Part shown: positions 1-10,678 of the stretch, in pieces
How positions within the stretch are numbered: the stretch's first letter is position 1
Layout: each line of letters begins with the position of its first letter
Origin: Opisthocomus hoazin
Lineage: Eukaryota; Chordata; Aves; Opisthocomiformes; Opisthocomidae
Direction: 5' to 3'
DNA: 64,000 nt
NCBI RefSeq assembly: GCF_030867145.1
Contig: NC_134421.1
Location: 22,327,979 to 22,391,978, forward strand
The notes under the pieces: generated by a model
Database searches by the model: none
What the model was told of the DNA's origin: nothing
What the model saw: the letters and a program-made list of their open reading frames with translations, nothing else
Program-made: the position numbers and the translations under genes

Positions 1-2144
1 AGTCATATTAATTTTGTGTGTGTATTTTGGATAAAATAACCTCAAAGCTTGGTCATTAATCAGTAGAAAACATTTGCTATATGAATCATGGAGTAAACTA
101 GAGATGAGTATGGAAGCAATACATTTAAGTTATCTTGACTATATGCCTAGCTTATCTGTCTGGTTTCACTGCAGTTTTCCCAAGTGAATTTTACATTATT
201 AAAATAGATTTCATGCACTAATTAGTCCATTATTAATACTTCAGCATTCAAATGGCTGCAGGTCTAGTTTTGTGCAAATAGGCATATTCTAAAAAAACAA
301 AGTACCAGGACAACTGAAAATTTTGAACAGTTGAGAACGTGCTGAATGACACTTCTCTACACACAAAATCTGGAAGTCTTTATTTGATTTTTGGGGGTAT
401 TTTGTCTGCAGATGCACACAAATGTTTACTTGTTAATTAAGATAGTATTCTCTTGTTTCCACTGTGTCCTCATTTGTGCTATATAAAACAAAACTAAAAA
501 AATCCAAGGCATTCAATAGCTTTGTTTTCCTATTCCGACAATGACTTTTTGTCATCAGTAGGGAAACTTGAAATTGGACATACTCTATTTTACTGAGGCT
601 AGAGATAACGTTAAATACCTTAAATTGCAAGTTTTCTCCAAGTATTTAATATCCTTAGGAGGTTTATGTTGAACCTCTAGAATAAATGCTGCTTTGACAG
701 CATTAAAATAAAAAATCAAAGAACTTGCTGTCAGCCTGTTTGCATTTTTTTTCTGTTAGACCCAAAGAAATATCTGATGTATTTGTGTAAGTGCAGTAAT
801 AAATTTCAACAGGTGTTTACTTTTTGATAGCTTTTATATTTTTTAGTCCAGTACTATGTTCAATGCTTAAGCTGTTTATGAATTTCTTGTATTCCATTTC
901 AGTTATTTTTAATAAATATATGTCAGTGAAAAATACAGTGAGCCCTAAAAAGTAAGGGATGCAAGTTTGAGTTGTGTGTGCAAACAGGCATGAGCACTTA
1001 TACATACTTAATATGTTCATACCAAAAACTTGAATTCAAAGAATGTGCACACAGTTATGAAGTGAAACGCTCAGGGCGAAGAACAGCCAACATCCCTGAC
1101 TAACATTTAGATACCCTGTGAATGTAAAGACAGGTTTGAATTTCCATGATAAAGATAAATTTACAGTTTTTGTCTCATTCACTTCTTGCAAGATTTTCAC
1201 TTGGGAGAAAAAATCATTAATATGTGGGCCCCTTAACTATACGTGCACACAGTACAGCCCTCACTCAGAAGACAGAATTATTCCATTTTTTACTGTATTT
1301 GTCAGCATAGCATCGGAGTGCTTCAGAAACATTAATTTTTGCAGCATCCTCGAGAAGGTGAGGCTGTTAATCACCCTCTTAATCAAGTCAGAACAGAAAC
1401 CATAGCTATAGGGGGCAAAAGTATCTGAATATTAACTTTGAATTTGCAGTCTGAGACAGGCTGGTTCGGCTTTTTGGGACATCCCCCTTTCCTTTACATA
1501 TACTTGTATTTTCACGGATGTCACGTGCAGGGTGTCAATGTGTTATTCAGTAGTAGCACACATTGCGTGTGTGAATCCAGGGGAAGTTCTGTCATCGTGC
1601 AAAGGCACCATTCCTCCACCCCAGCCCACAGGCCCTGTGGCTTCCTCCCTCAGCCCCACTGGTCCTTTGCCAATGCCTTTGTGCCAGCTGCAAAAGCAAG
1701 GGCATGGGTTGTGCAGATGGCTGCTTCAGTTATTGTGGTGTCCCCATTCATCCCAGATCATGTTTGCCATGAAATGAGTTAAGGGAGTATTGGGTTTTTT
1801 CTAAAGGTATGCAATCGTGTTATTAAAGTTGGCAGAACCTTGGCATTTCCTACTTTTAGAGCATTTGATTCCCCAGCTTCACTTGTTCTTTATGTGTGTA
1901 ACTTCAGTATGGAAGAGGTACACAAAAAAAAAGTGTTTGTCATCTGGCCTGGTGCTGATACCTAATATGTCTCCAGCAAGCTTTGTATGTTTGGACTGGT
2001 TGGACAGATTTCTGGCATTTGCAGTAACAAACCAGCTGGTAATGGAAGCGTGATGTTGCTTCTTGTGTGAATCTGCAGCTAGTCACAGCAGTGTGATTTG
2101 TACTTTTACCAGCAACTTCCCAATGCTGTTTAATTTCCTCATAG
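1..2144 (+). other. FGD6: Probable last intron of FGD6 (partial)
   Basis: AT-rich sequence with no exon that I can support, ending in a pyrimidine-rich stretch and an AG at 2143-2144 that works as the acceptor for the terminal FGD6 exon. The open frames inside it (for example 1118-1405 and 1438-1782, plus strand) lack recognisable domains and do not join to the exon. An earlier PH-domain exon could be hidden here, but I did not find one. Confidence 0.5.
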
Positions 2145-2181
2145 GTGGATAGAAGCTTTTCAAGAAGGCACCATATTATAG
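2145..2181 (+). CDS. FGD6: FGD6 terminal coding exon (C-terminal end of the PH domain)
   Basis: After the acceptor AG at 2143-2144 the frame reads one base completing a split codon, then W-I-E-A-F-Q-E-G-T-I-L and a TAG stop at 2179-2181. A tryptophan followed by an acidic-alanine helix is typical of the last helix of PH domains, and from memory this is how FGD6 ends. FGD6 is a FYVE, RhoGEF and PH-domain protein that activates Cdc42-type GTPases at membranes. Gene order supports the call: in human, FGD6 lies immediately upstream of NR2C1 on the same strand, and the same arrangement holds here. The exon is too short to prove identity by sequence alone, and only this last piece of the protein is in the window. 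Confidence 0.7.
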
Positions 2182-5100
2182 CAGTGTCGGCATCGTGTCT
2201 GCAAGTTTAAAGGAAAATGTCCGAGGACGGTGGTAAAACAGAGCACAGCAGCTGTTCAAAGAAACGGAATCCTGCCGTCTCAACCTACACAGAATTGTAT
2301 ATTTGTCAGGATTAAGAGTTGTTGCATTTTTGGTGTAAGGTAATATTTTTTTAAAGAATTGTGTGTATTTCTGTGTTGATACAAAATGTGTTATTTATTA
2401 AATTCCAATGTTTACTTTAATGGTCAGAATTATTTGTGAGGTCTGCAATGATGTCCAAAGCGCCCATGTCTTCAGAATGGCAGGTGGTTGGTCTACATAT
2501 TCCTAACGTTTGTGCTTTTTTAAAAAAAAACAAAACACAAAGCAAATCTGTTGCAATTGTACAGTTCGTCATGATTTTTGTATAGGTCTTGAGTTGCTGA
2601 TGCTCCCTTTGCAATTTAGCAAGAACAGATCAGAATAGGAATTTCAAAGGTTCTGGATCTTTGTTGGCTATATGAACTCCTTTATGAGAAGTTGTATAAT
2701 AATGCTGCTTCTTTCCTTGAATGGCAGTTGAAGTCTTGCATACCAGCACATTAAAACAGTACAACAAATTCTGTATCACAGAAGTAGTTGCAAAGTACAG
2801 TTCAATTATTAAAAAAGGGAAAAATATTTTAAAACAGACTTTGCAATTACAGAGATAAGGCACTAGAACTTTTACAGTACTACAGATGCCAAAGAGACTA
2901 AATGAGTTATCCTCAAACAATTGCAGAATATATTTTCTTTTATGTTTCCAGTAGTAATTTAAAGCAGAGTAAAAAACACATTTTTTATATAGAGGGCAAA
3001 GATGAAATATCTTATTTGTTTCAAAACTTTGTGTCAAATGCGTTCTGTATGCAGTATGAAACACTGTATAACCTATTGTTCAAAGAACATTAAACAAGTA
3101 TATGCATCCCCCTCTCTCAAAATTTTTAACTATTGTATATTTAAATATTGTGTTTAAACTGGAATTGCCATACCAAGAAAACCCAGCTTTTTTAATGCGG
3201 GTGGCATTGAAATGTATACCATTCTTTGAAATACCTTTTGTTTACACTATGATTTGTTCTGTTCGACACTTTAAAACACAATTCAGTTTTAGGTGTTTGG
3301 GTCTTTTTTTCTTTAAGAAAATTGTCTGTATACCTCATTAGGAAATACTTAGTGATGATTCTGGTGCATTTATTCTATTTAACTTTTGAAAAAATTTTAA
3401 TACTGTAATAGCATAAATGGAACTAGAACTATGAAAAACACATGAAAGGAAGCCATTTTAATGTCAAATGCGAGGCATATGTAGCCAGTTATTTTTACTG
3501 TATGAAACACTTCTCAGTAGTCCTCTGAATCAAGCTAGTGTTGGAATTAAGAGCAGAATTAAAAGCAATTCCCTTTTAATTAATAGTTTGAATCCATGTT
3601 AATACCTATTCTATGGCTATTGTATTTCCTCACAAAGGAAGGAGAGGAGTCATCACAGAAAGGCCAAGAATGAAAATGCAAACTGAAATTCTCTTATTCC
3701 CTCAAATACCTCAAGATCGTGTCTAAGATACTAACATAGCTCTGAAGAAGCTTGATTTTGCAGAGCTTCTGTTAAGTTAGTAGCGGGCTTGGAAGCCTAA
3801 TGCTTAATATAAAGTGTACAAGCAATGTCATTGGCTTCGAGCGTTTCTGTGGAGTACCTTTCTGAATCAGGGACTTACTTAAGGCTGTAGATCTGGCTTC
3901 CCTCGCGAATGCTAGAGGTTTGACCAGATAGTGTGTGAAATCCAGTGGGAGTCTGATCAAAGCCTTTATTCTCTTTTATTTTAATACAAAAGTGATAAAT
4001 GAATATTTTTCTCATTATATATAAAGGGCTTTTACTTAATTTTCAAAACCAGCTGCTGACTGAAGCCACGTAAGCTATTAGCATGTCTCTTCAGGGTGAT
4101 TTCTGATGTAGTTTTTACTGTATCCAAAACAAAACTGACACCAATGTAACACAGATGTGATGTGGCTTTTCCAGTTGATATTATCAAAGGGAAGAGCGTC
4201 TTAATATTTTTATAGGGACTGCACACCACCTAAGGTGGAAAGCCATGAACCGGCAAATGAATCAGACATTCGGCTAGGAGCAAGCTAATTTAATTTCAAT
4301 TTACGGTTTGATATTGATCTCCCTCCTGCAAAACAGAGCAATAAAAGTCCAAACACATACTGAATAAGGTGCCCAAGTTCTGCCTCGTGCGGTGTCAAAC
4401 TACCTCTCAAGGATTTGGTGCAGAGAGAAAATAGTTTAAAGTGTTCTGTGAAAATCAGAGGACTTCTTCCAGAAGCAGCTGATCAATCAAAAAAATCTTT
4501 CTGCGATAGAAATAGATTGGAATGGAGCCTTAAAGACAATAGTACACATATTGCATTCTAATTCTGTGTGAAATAAATTGTCTTAGTAAACACGTTTCAA
4601 TATTTCTTTTCCTCTTTCTGCAGCACTAGTGCTTTCTGTCATGTGAAGAATCTCCAGCATAGGCATTTTCATAACATTTACAGATGGTTGCTTTTCAAAC
4701 TTACCCTATTTCTCCAGGTCGCCTCCCATTTTGATTCATTACCATCAAACATAAAGTATTCGCTTCTTGATTTGACTAAACACTAAAACAAACCCAGAAG
4801 TTTTCAAACACCTGGCTACCTCTTCTTATAAGAACCTATAGTTAATAATTCATTTAAGATTGGTTAGTAGAGTATGAGACAAACATTAGCATTGAATATT
4901 AGTTCTAGCATCTTTATCCTTGGATAGATGAAACGTTCTAGGATCGTGAATTCTCTTTAACTATTTTTTATGCCCAAAGGACTTAAAACAAATTGATAAC
5001 TGAGCAGCTATGGAACACATTTTACTAAATATTTTTTGTGTGTGGCAACTTGATTATGTATATTACATCGTAACATAGAGGTTTGGAAAGACACATTCAA

Positions 5101-5230
5101 TGCATTTGTTTGCCATAATTGCTGTCCCCTGTATTTACCATCCAAATAGACTTTTATTTGGAGCAGTCCTAAATTGTACTGTCTAAATGAAAGAATTTTT
5201 ATTTTGTAAATGAAAACAGTTTAAAGTTGT

Positions 5231-5238
5231 TGTAAATA
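5231..5238 (+). promoter_or_regulatory. Pumilio-type element in the FGD6 3'UTR
   Basis: TGTAAATA matches the UGUANAUA Pumilio-binding consensus exactly and sits about 30 bases before the poly(A) signal, a common place for such sites. Function is inferred from the motif only. Confidence 0.35.
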
Positions 5239-5267
5239 TTCCTGTGCATATGTATCATTTTTGTATA

Positions 5268-5273
5268 AATAAA
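5268..5273 (+). terminator. FGD6: Poly(A) signal of FGD6
   Basis: Canonical AATAAA followed about 30 bases later by a T-rich stretch (5300-5311), which fits a downstream element. It is the last good hexamer before the intergenic region, so it is the likely main end of FGD6 transcripts. Confidence 0.6.
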
Positions 5274-5299
5274 TTCACATTAGTTGAGTCTGCATTGGG

Positions 5300-7190
5300 T
5301 TTTTTTTTTTAATACTTTCATGGGTTTTTTTGTGTTATGTAATTCATGTATTCATGGATTTTCAAACAGCAGAATTTTCTGTCATTATCCTGCACATCAG
5401 TTTTGCTTTAAAATTCCTACTATGTTTTGCCCTTACGAATAGGAAACAGCCTGAAAAGGTGGACTGCGTGCACAGGCTGACACTGCTGCTGGATCCGACC
5501 ACCTGAAACCTGTTTTAAGTGACTTATCTTGCTCATGTCAGCCAAGACACTACACACTGGTGTCTCTGCTACAAAAATCTTCCTGCCCTCCTGTCTTTCC
5601 TTAGCTGCTTCGTGATGTTTGTTTTCTGTGAAGCCCTTCCACAACCAGGTGCGGAGCCTGTGCTGGAACACAGCTTGCAGACACAGCAAAACAATCCAAA
5701 AAATCGTTTCTGAGCAAGTCCCACCCGTAGGACACCAAGCCAGTGGGGTTTTACCTCCTGCAGCCACCTCCCAGCCCTGGGGAATGATGGCCCATCTGAG
5801 CTTCATTAACCCAGGAACGAACTAGGCTCCCTATGCCAGTGTCTTGTTTTTGGGAGGATGCAGGGTTCTTACTCATCTCCCCCTTTTCAGCCACAAATAC
5901 GTGAATTTACTTATCCCGGTGCTGTTGTCCTGCTGGTCTCTTGAAAAAACAAAGTAATCCCATCATCCTAGTCTTCCTAATGGTTACTGCATCTGATATT
6001 CATTTTTCAAAACAAATTCTTTAGCACATTGTTAAGGATAGACATACTCATGGCAAAGAAAGCACCCTGAGAAACCATCATTCTGAAGAACTAAAGGAGC
6101 TACGTCTGTGTGAAGGTCAAATGAAGGGTGCGACATTAATAAATGCTTTTGCAAAATCCAGTTCCGCTGTATCTATTAAAGTATGCTTGAATCACGCCAT
6201 TTCTGTTGGCATAAGTGTTTTCGCAGGGCCTGTAAGGGAGAGATTTGTCTGTCAGGTTAGTTATGCTGCCTCCTTGTACCCTCTGACAGATGTTTGAAAC
6301 CAGTTTTTTGATAATTTGCAGTAACAGCATAAAGCGTTTTGCTTCTCTGCATGTTTTTGATAGGGATGTATCTCTTGTAATCCTGCCTGACACAGCTACA
6401 GACATGCCTTTGTAATACAGATCAAGCATGAACTGGGTCACTTGCTACGAAAAAAAAATCAAAACGTTTTATTGGTTACAGTGACATTTCTGCTCTGTTG
6501 AGGATATCGGAATACTTGTCTGAACTAAGCTTTGGTGTAAATTCCTGGGTATTTGTTAAATTAAACTGCAGTAAGCTCCCTCATTTAGAAAGTGGATGCA
6601 CAGCTCAGGCTAGTTTGGGCAGTGACAAGTACTGTAGATTGAGAGTGCTGTACCATTTGACGCTGTCAGGAAATTAGTGAGTTAATTGCTCCAATTTAAA
6701 AATTCTTCATGAGGTTCATTTGCATTCGGCTTTTGGGAATGTGATCCAAAAGCAAAACAGGATGCTTGCAAGCACTGACTGAAGTAGTGATCTTGAGCTA
6801 GGGTCACGAGATGTGAGTGCAGCCGCGGGACTGGGGGCGGGAAAAAAGCAGTAAAGGAACTGGCAGAGTAAGAACAAGAATGGTTTTATTAATGTTAACT
6901 CAGAAATCGCTTGTATTCCTTGGGGTTTTTTCGTATCTCTGCTGCTCAGATGTTGACGCTTGTGTTATCTGATTCAGCAGAAATTGCGTCAAATGGTCTA
7001 ACCACATTTCAGGTAACGTAATTCTGCATACAGACCCGGTGGCCTACCTGACCCCGAAGGTCCTACTGATCTCCAGCCACAGCCACACAATCTCTGTCGA
7101 ACGGGGGGGGAGGGGCAAAAAAGGGATACATTTAAAGTGTAACACTCTGACTTAGAATCAAGGTCACTACAATAATTAGCTAACACAACT
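5300..7190. other. FGD6-NR2C1 intergenic region
   Basis: About 1.9 kb between the FGD6 poly(A) signal and the CpG island. It holds scattered chance open frames (for example 5420-5806 and 6136-6441, minus strand) with no recognisable domain, splice pattern or homology. I see no RNA gene or repeat that I can name. Confidence 0.5.
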
Positions 7191-7702
7191 TTGGCGCAAA
7201 ACGCATGTCGAGACAGCACCGCGCTGTTCCTTCGGCACTTGTTCCAAGTCCTGCTCGAGGCGGGCACAGGCTCCTCAGCCGCCAGGCGCCCCGCGGCCTT
7301 CCCAAACCCCGCGAGCAGCAGCGCTGACGCTAACGAAGCAGCCCGCTGCTCCCGCTGCTGCCGTCTCGGCGGAGAACGCCGGCTCCGCTGCCGCAGCTGC
7401 GCGGGCACCTCCCGGTGCGAGGAGGCCCCGCTCCTGCCACGCTTCACCCCGAGCCGGCGCGGCTCACCCCGGTGAAGGCCCCCGCCGAGCCACCCGCAGC
7501 CGGCGCGGCGGTGCCCGCAGGGCTGCCGGAACGACACGCTTCCCGGCTCGCGAGGGAGCTGCGCCCCGGGGCCCGGCCCCGCGCGGACAAAGGCCCGCCC
7601 CAGGGCACCGCTAACGGCCGCCGGGAGGGCAGCGACCGCGAGGCCGGCCCCGCCCCGCGCGGACCCCACCCCCCGCCCTCCCCGCAAGGAGGTCGGGCGC
7701 GA

Positions 7703-7713
7703 GCGCAGGCGCA
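7703..7713 (+). promoter_or_regulatory. NRF1 site
   Basis: GCGCAGGCGCA matches the palindromic NRF1 core GCGCANGCGC. It lies about 150 bases upstream of the exon 1 donor, a typical distance for a core-promoter NRF1 site. Confidence 0.55.
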
Positions 7714-7730
7714 GCCGCCGCGGCGGGGAG

Positions 7731-7738
7731 GGGGCGGG
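7731..7738 (+). promoter_or_regulatory. Sp1/KLF GC box
   Basis: GGGGCGGG within a G-rich run. A second GC box lies at 7764-7773. Both are close upstream of the probable transcription start. Confidence 0.5.
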
Positions 7739-7763
7739 TCCGAGCCGAGCGGAACCGAGCCGT

Positions 7764-7773
7764 GGGGGCGGGG
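7764..7773 (+). promoter_or_regulatory. Sp1/KLF GC box
   Basis: GGGGGCGGGG, an exact GC-box core, about 80 bases upstream of the exon 1 donor and next to the DR1-like element. Confidence 0.5.
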
Positions 7774-7776
7774 TCG

Positions 7777-7789
7777 CGAACTCTGACCT
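7777..7789 (-). promoter_or_regulatory. DR1-like nuclear receptor element
   Basis: On the minus strand this reads AGGTCA-G-AGTTCG: one perfect half-site, a one-base spacer and a second half-site with two differences from AGGTCA. DR1 is a spacing bound by TR2, TR4, RXR, COUP-TF and HNF4. Occupancy is an inference from the motif. Confidence 0.35.
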
Positions 7790-7852
7790 CCGGGAGCCGG
7801 AGCCGCCGCCGCTGCCCAATAAACCCGCCGGAGAGGCCGCCGGGGCTGCCAG
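7790..7852 (+). other. NR2C1: NR2C1 exon 1 (noncoding, start approximate)
   Basis: The 3' end is set by a good donor, CCAG|GTGAGCG, with GT at 7853-7854, in the middle of the CpG island. The first coding exon (24879) has an acceptor directly upstream of a short leader, so a noncoding first exon is required. This is the best donor at the island core. The transcription start is not visible; 7790 is a guess downstream of the GC boxes. Confidence 0.5.
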
Positions 7853-8191
7853 GTGAGCGACTGCCCCGGCAGCGGGCGCGGCCTGGCGGGGGACGGAGAC
7901 GGGTGGTGGCCGCCGCGCGCTAATGGTTGTGGGCCCGCGCGGCCGCCGGCCCGCCCGCCGCCTCCGCGGGGCGCGGCGCCGCCCGTCCCGCCCCGCCTCA
8001 GGCCTCGGCGCGTCCCGCGGGCCGCCTCGCGCCCCCCGACCTTTCACCTACAGGAACCGCTTTCGCCTCCCGCCGCGCCGTATCCGGGCGGCGCCGGCTG
8101 CCGCTTCCCGCCGGCGCCGGGGGGAGGGAGCCGCGGGCGCGGCGGCGGGCGATGCCACCCTTGGCTGGGCTCCGGCCCCCCCTGTCCCTGC

Positions 8192-8203
8192 GCAGCCATT
8201 TTG
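8192..8203 (-). promoter_or_regulatory. YY1-type site at the start of intron 1
   Basis: The minus strand reads CAAAATGGCTGC, a near match to the YY1 consensus CAAnATGGCGGC. YY1 sites just downstream of transcription starts are common in CpG-island promoters. Confidence 0.4.
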
Positions 8204-9775
8204 TGCGGGGCGCAGCTCTGCGAGCCCGGGCGCGGCCTCGCCGCCACTTCCCGCTCCCCGCGAAGCCCCCCCGGGGAGGGGGGGGATGGGGCGGCTGGAC
8301 GCTCCCACTTCGCTCCCGGCGGCTCCTGGGCCCCCCGGGGGGTGGGTGGCCGTGCTGCCCCCGGGCCCCTCCGCCGCTTTGTGCCCGTCGGGTCCCTCTG
8401 CTCGGATACCCTGCCCGGGCTGAGGTGGCGTGTCCCGCCCTGCGCTCCGTGGGGTTTTGTGGGGGCAGGTGACCCTGCTGCTTTTTCTTTATTTGTCTCG
8501 TTGGGTGGGGTTTTTCTTTTAAGCAGCGGGGTTGGCGGGTTCTTTTTTTTCTCGCTGCCGTAGTACATTGTCTGAAGCGTGAAAAGGACAGCCCGTAGCT
8601 GTAGGGTGAACTTGCATCTGCCTGTTGGGGGGGGAATAGAGGAGATGGCGTGTGTTGTCCAAATAAACTTATGCATTGGGGGGGAAAAAAACCCCAAACT
8701 CTTTTGATACTGGTTTTACTGCGAGATGGTTGCGTGGACGTGGTTGTTGAAGAACTGAGTTAGGCATTCCTCTCGCGCAAAACCTCTGATCTGAAGCTCC
8801 TGATACCAGCATCAGCGAGGTGTGGCTGGGAAAGGTGTTGCGGTAGGAAGAGCTGCGTAGACTTCTCATAGGAAAATAAGATGGCAAAAAGTTAAATTAG
8901 TTTTCTGCAGGGCAGTTTCCATGTTTTGGAATCAGGATTGTGTATGTGGCAATAAAAGTGTCAGGGGAGGAGGTAAAACCTCATGTTACTGGGTGAGGTC
9001 GTGTTCACCTGGTGACTCTTTGTTCTGTGCTTTGCAACTTTAGATGGCTTTTTCTATAACAGCATTTCTACCTGAAAATAAATACTATTTTTTCCCCTGA
9101 TAGTCTGTGGTAGCCAGTTGTGACATGAGATGTCCTAGTCCAACAGAGCTTTTAGCCCACAGCTTGCTCCTTCCTGTACAACTTTCTTCAGGGACACTTG
9201 TTTGAGGGAAGTCTTAAGGTCTGTGAAATGCTCTGCTCTTTCTCCAGAGACATTGCAGACCCTCTCTTATCACAGAACTAAGTGTTTTCATCTGATGGTG
9301 GTCAGCTGTGTGTGTGCACATGTGTGGTTAAGTGAGGAACATAACTGACATCAGCTGGTGGGGTGTACACTCCTCATGCTGCTGCAGTTGGTGCAGGCTG
9401 CTCTGTCTGGATGACTGGACACCACCTGTTAAGTCTCTTGCATTCTACTACAACAGATCAAGACACTTTTTTACAGAAAAGAGGTCGCAGTAGATAAATT
9501 AACTAGCTTTAACTTTCTCTCTCAATTCTTGGGGCACTTATTAATATTTCTGCTTTTCTTTCTGACTGTGTTTTCTTGTGAAACATTGTCTTGAGAGGAA
9601 CAAATTTGGCGGCAGTTCTGGTATCTTCAGGAACAGCATCAGCCCAGGCTAGACTGTGGGAGAAGAGTGGGCATTGGGTTTTTTTTAAAGCCTACATTGA
9701 TTTTTCTGGTGAAGTTTCTTAGCCTCTGAAGACAAAGCACCAAGCAACATGTGTAACTGAAGCTGACTCTGCTCT

Positions 9776-9845
9776 GGTGGAAGGGGGCTGGACCAGATGA
9801 CCTCCAGAAGTACCTTTCAACATGAATTATTTCATGATTGTATTG
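9776..9845 (+). repeat. CR1 3'-end fragment (old)
   Basis: Resembles the last 70 or so bases of CR1: a segment like GGCTGGACCAGATGACCTCC, then a degenerate copy of the region before the terminal ATTCTGTG-type octamer. It is diverged and short. Orientation follows the CR1 sense strand. Confidence 0.6.
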
Positions 9846-10285
9846 TGTTATTAAGGATGTATGCAGGGGAACAAAACCCCAGTGATACTGTAGCATGCAG
9901 TTAAACGGTTCACAGGCAAAATATAATTGCAGAATGCTTAAAGCTAATGTGCTAGTGTGAAAACTAGCTCTCATCTGTAATGTGAAATCTAAATATTTAC
10001 ACTGGTAAGATTAGCTTGCTTGTTCCCTGTGCTCATACTCAATTTTTGTTTTGATTTGTGTGCTCATTGTGTCATGCAATTAAAATCTGTGCAGCCAGTG
10101 GAGTTGGAATTTCCTTAAAGTTTGTGAAGGAAAGTGGTTTCCCTGAAGAAAGTAATGTGTGTCTAATATATGGGTGCAGCACCACTTGCTGAAAGTAGGG
10201 ATCTTAAATGTGCATAAGGAATAGTGGTGTCAGATCCTGGACTTGTACATGTTTGTTCTTCTGGTGGATCTGTCCTAAGAGTAGA

Positions 10286-10678
10286 GGCTGAGGGAGCTGG
10301 GCTTGTTCAGCCTGAAGAAGAGAAGGCTGAGAGGGGACCTTATAAATGCCTATAAATATCTCAAGGGTGGGTGTCAGGAGGATGGGGCCAAGCTCTTTTC
10401 AGTGGTGCCCAGTGACAGGACAAGGGGCAATGGGCACAAACTGAGGCACAGGAAGTTCCATCTGAACAGGAGGAAGAACTTCTTCCCTCTGAGGGTGACG
10501 GAGCACTGGAACAGGCTGCCCAGGGAGGTTGTGGAGTCTCCTTCTCTGGAGATATTCAAGACCCGCCTGGACAAGGTCCTGTGCAGCCTGTTTAGATGAC
10601 CCTGCTTCGGCAGGGGGGTTGGACTGGATGACCCACAGAGGTCCCTTCCAACCCCTACCATTCTGTGATTTTTGTGAT
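10286..10678 (+). repeat. CR1 LINE 3' end
   Basis: About 390 bases closely matching the 3' end of avian CR1. It holds the end of the ORF2 coding frame (a readable 98-codon frame from 10303 contains [11 protein letters not shown] and [13 protein letters not shown], typical CR1 C-terminal motifs), then the short 3'UTR ending in ATTCTGTGATTTTTGTGAT. 5'-truncated, with no obvious target duplication, as usual for CR1. It is in the same orientation as NR2C1 and opposite to the copies at 36416 and 56928. Confidence 0.9.

Larger units (their letters stand above)
2182..5290 (+). other. FGD6: FGD6 3'UTR
   Basis: AT-rich, non-coding stretch from the TAG stop to the strong poly(A) signal near 5268, about 3.1 kb and without convincing introns. 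Earlier AATAAA hexamers (for example 4340-4345) could give shorter transcripts. The end at about 5290 is inferred from the signal position, not observed. Confidence 0.55.
7191..8480. promoter_or_regulatory. NR2C1: CpG-island promoter of NR2C1
   Basis: Abrupt change from AT-rich sequence to very GC-rich, CpG-dense sequence covering exon 1 and the start of intron 1. It carries Sp1-type GC boxes, an NRF1 palindrome and a YY1-type site but no clear TATA box, the usual architecture of a broadly expressed gene. The long open frames on both strands (for example 6998-8047 minus and 7853-8563 plus) are Arg/Pro/Ala/Gly-rich consequences of composition, not genes. Confidence 0.85.

Noticed and set aside
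5420..5806. 128-codon minus-strand frame between FGD6 and NR2C1
   Set aside because: No recognisable domain, no promoter or splice pattern; overlapping plus-strand frames are equally open, which suggests chance.
6998..8047. Long minus-strand open frame (349 codons) and several plus-strand frames over the CpG island
   Set aside because: Composition is Arg/Pro/Gly/Ala-rich in every frame, as expected from CpG-dense DNA with few stops; no domain or splice support.
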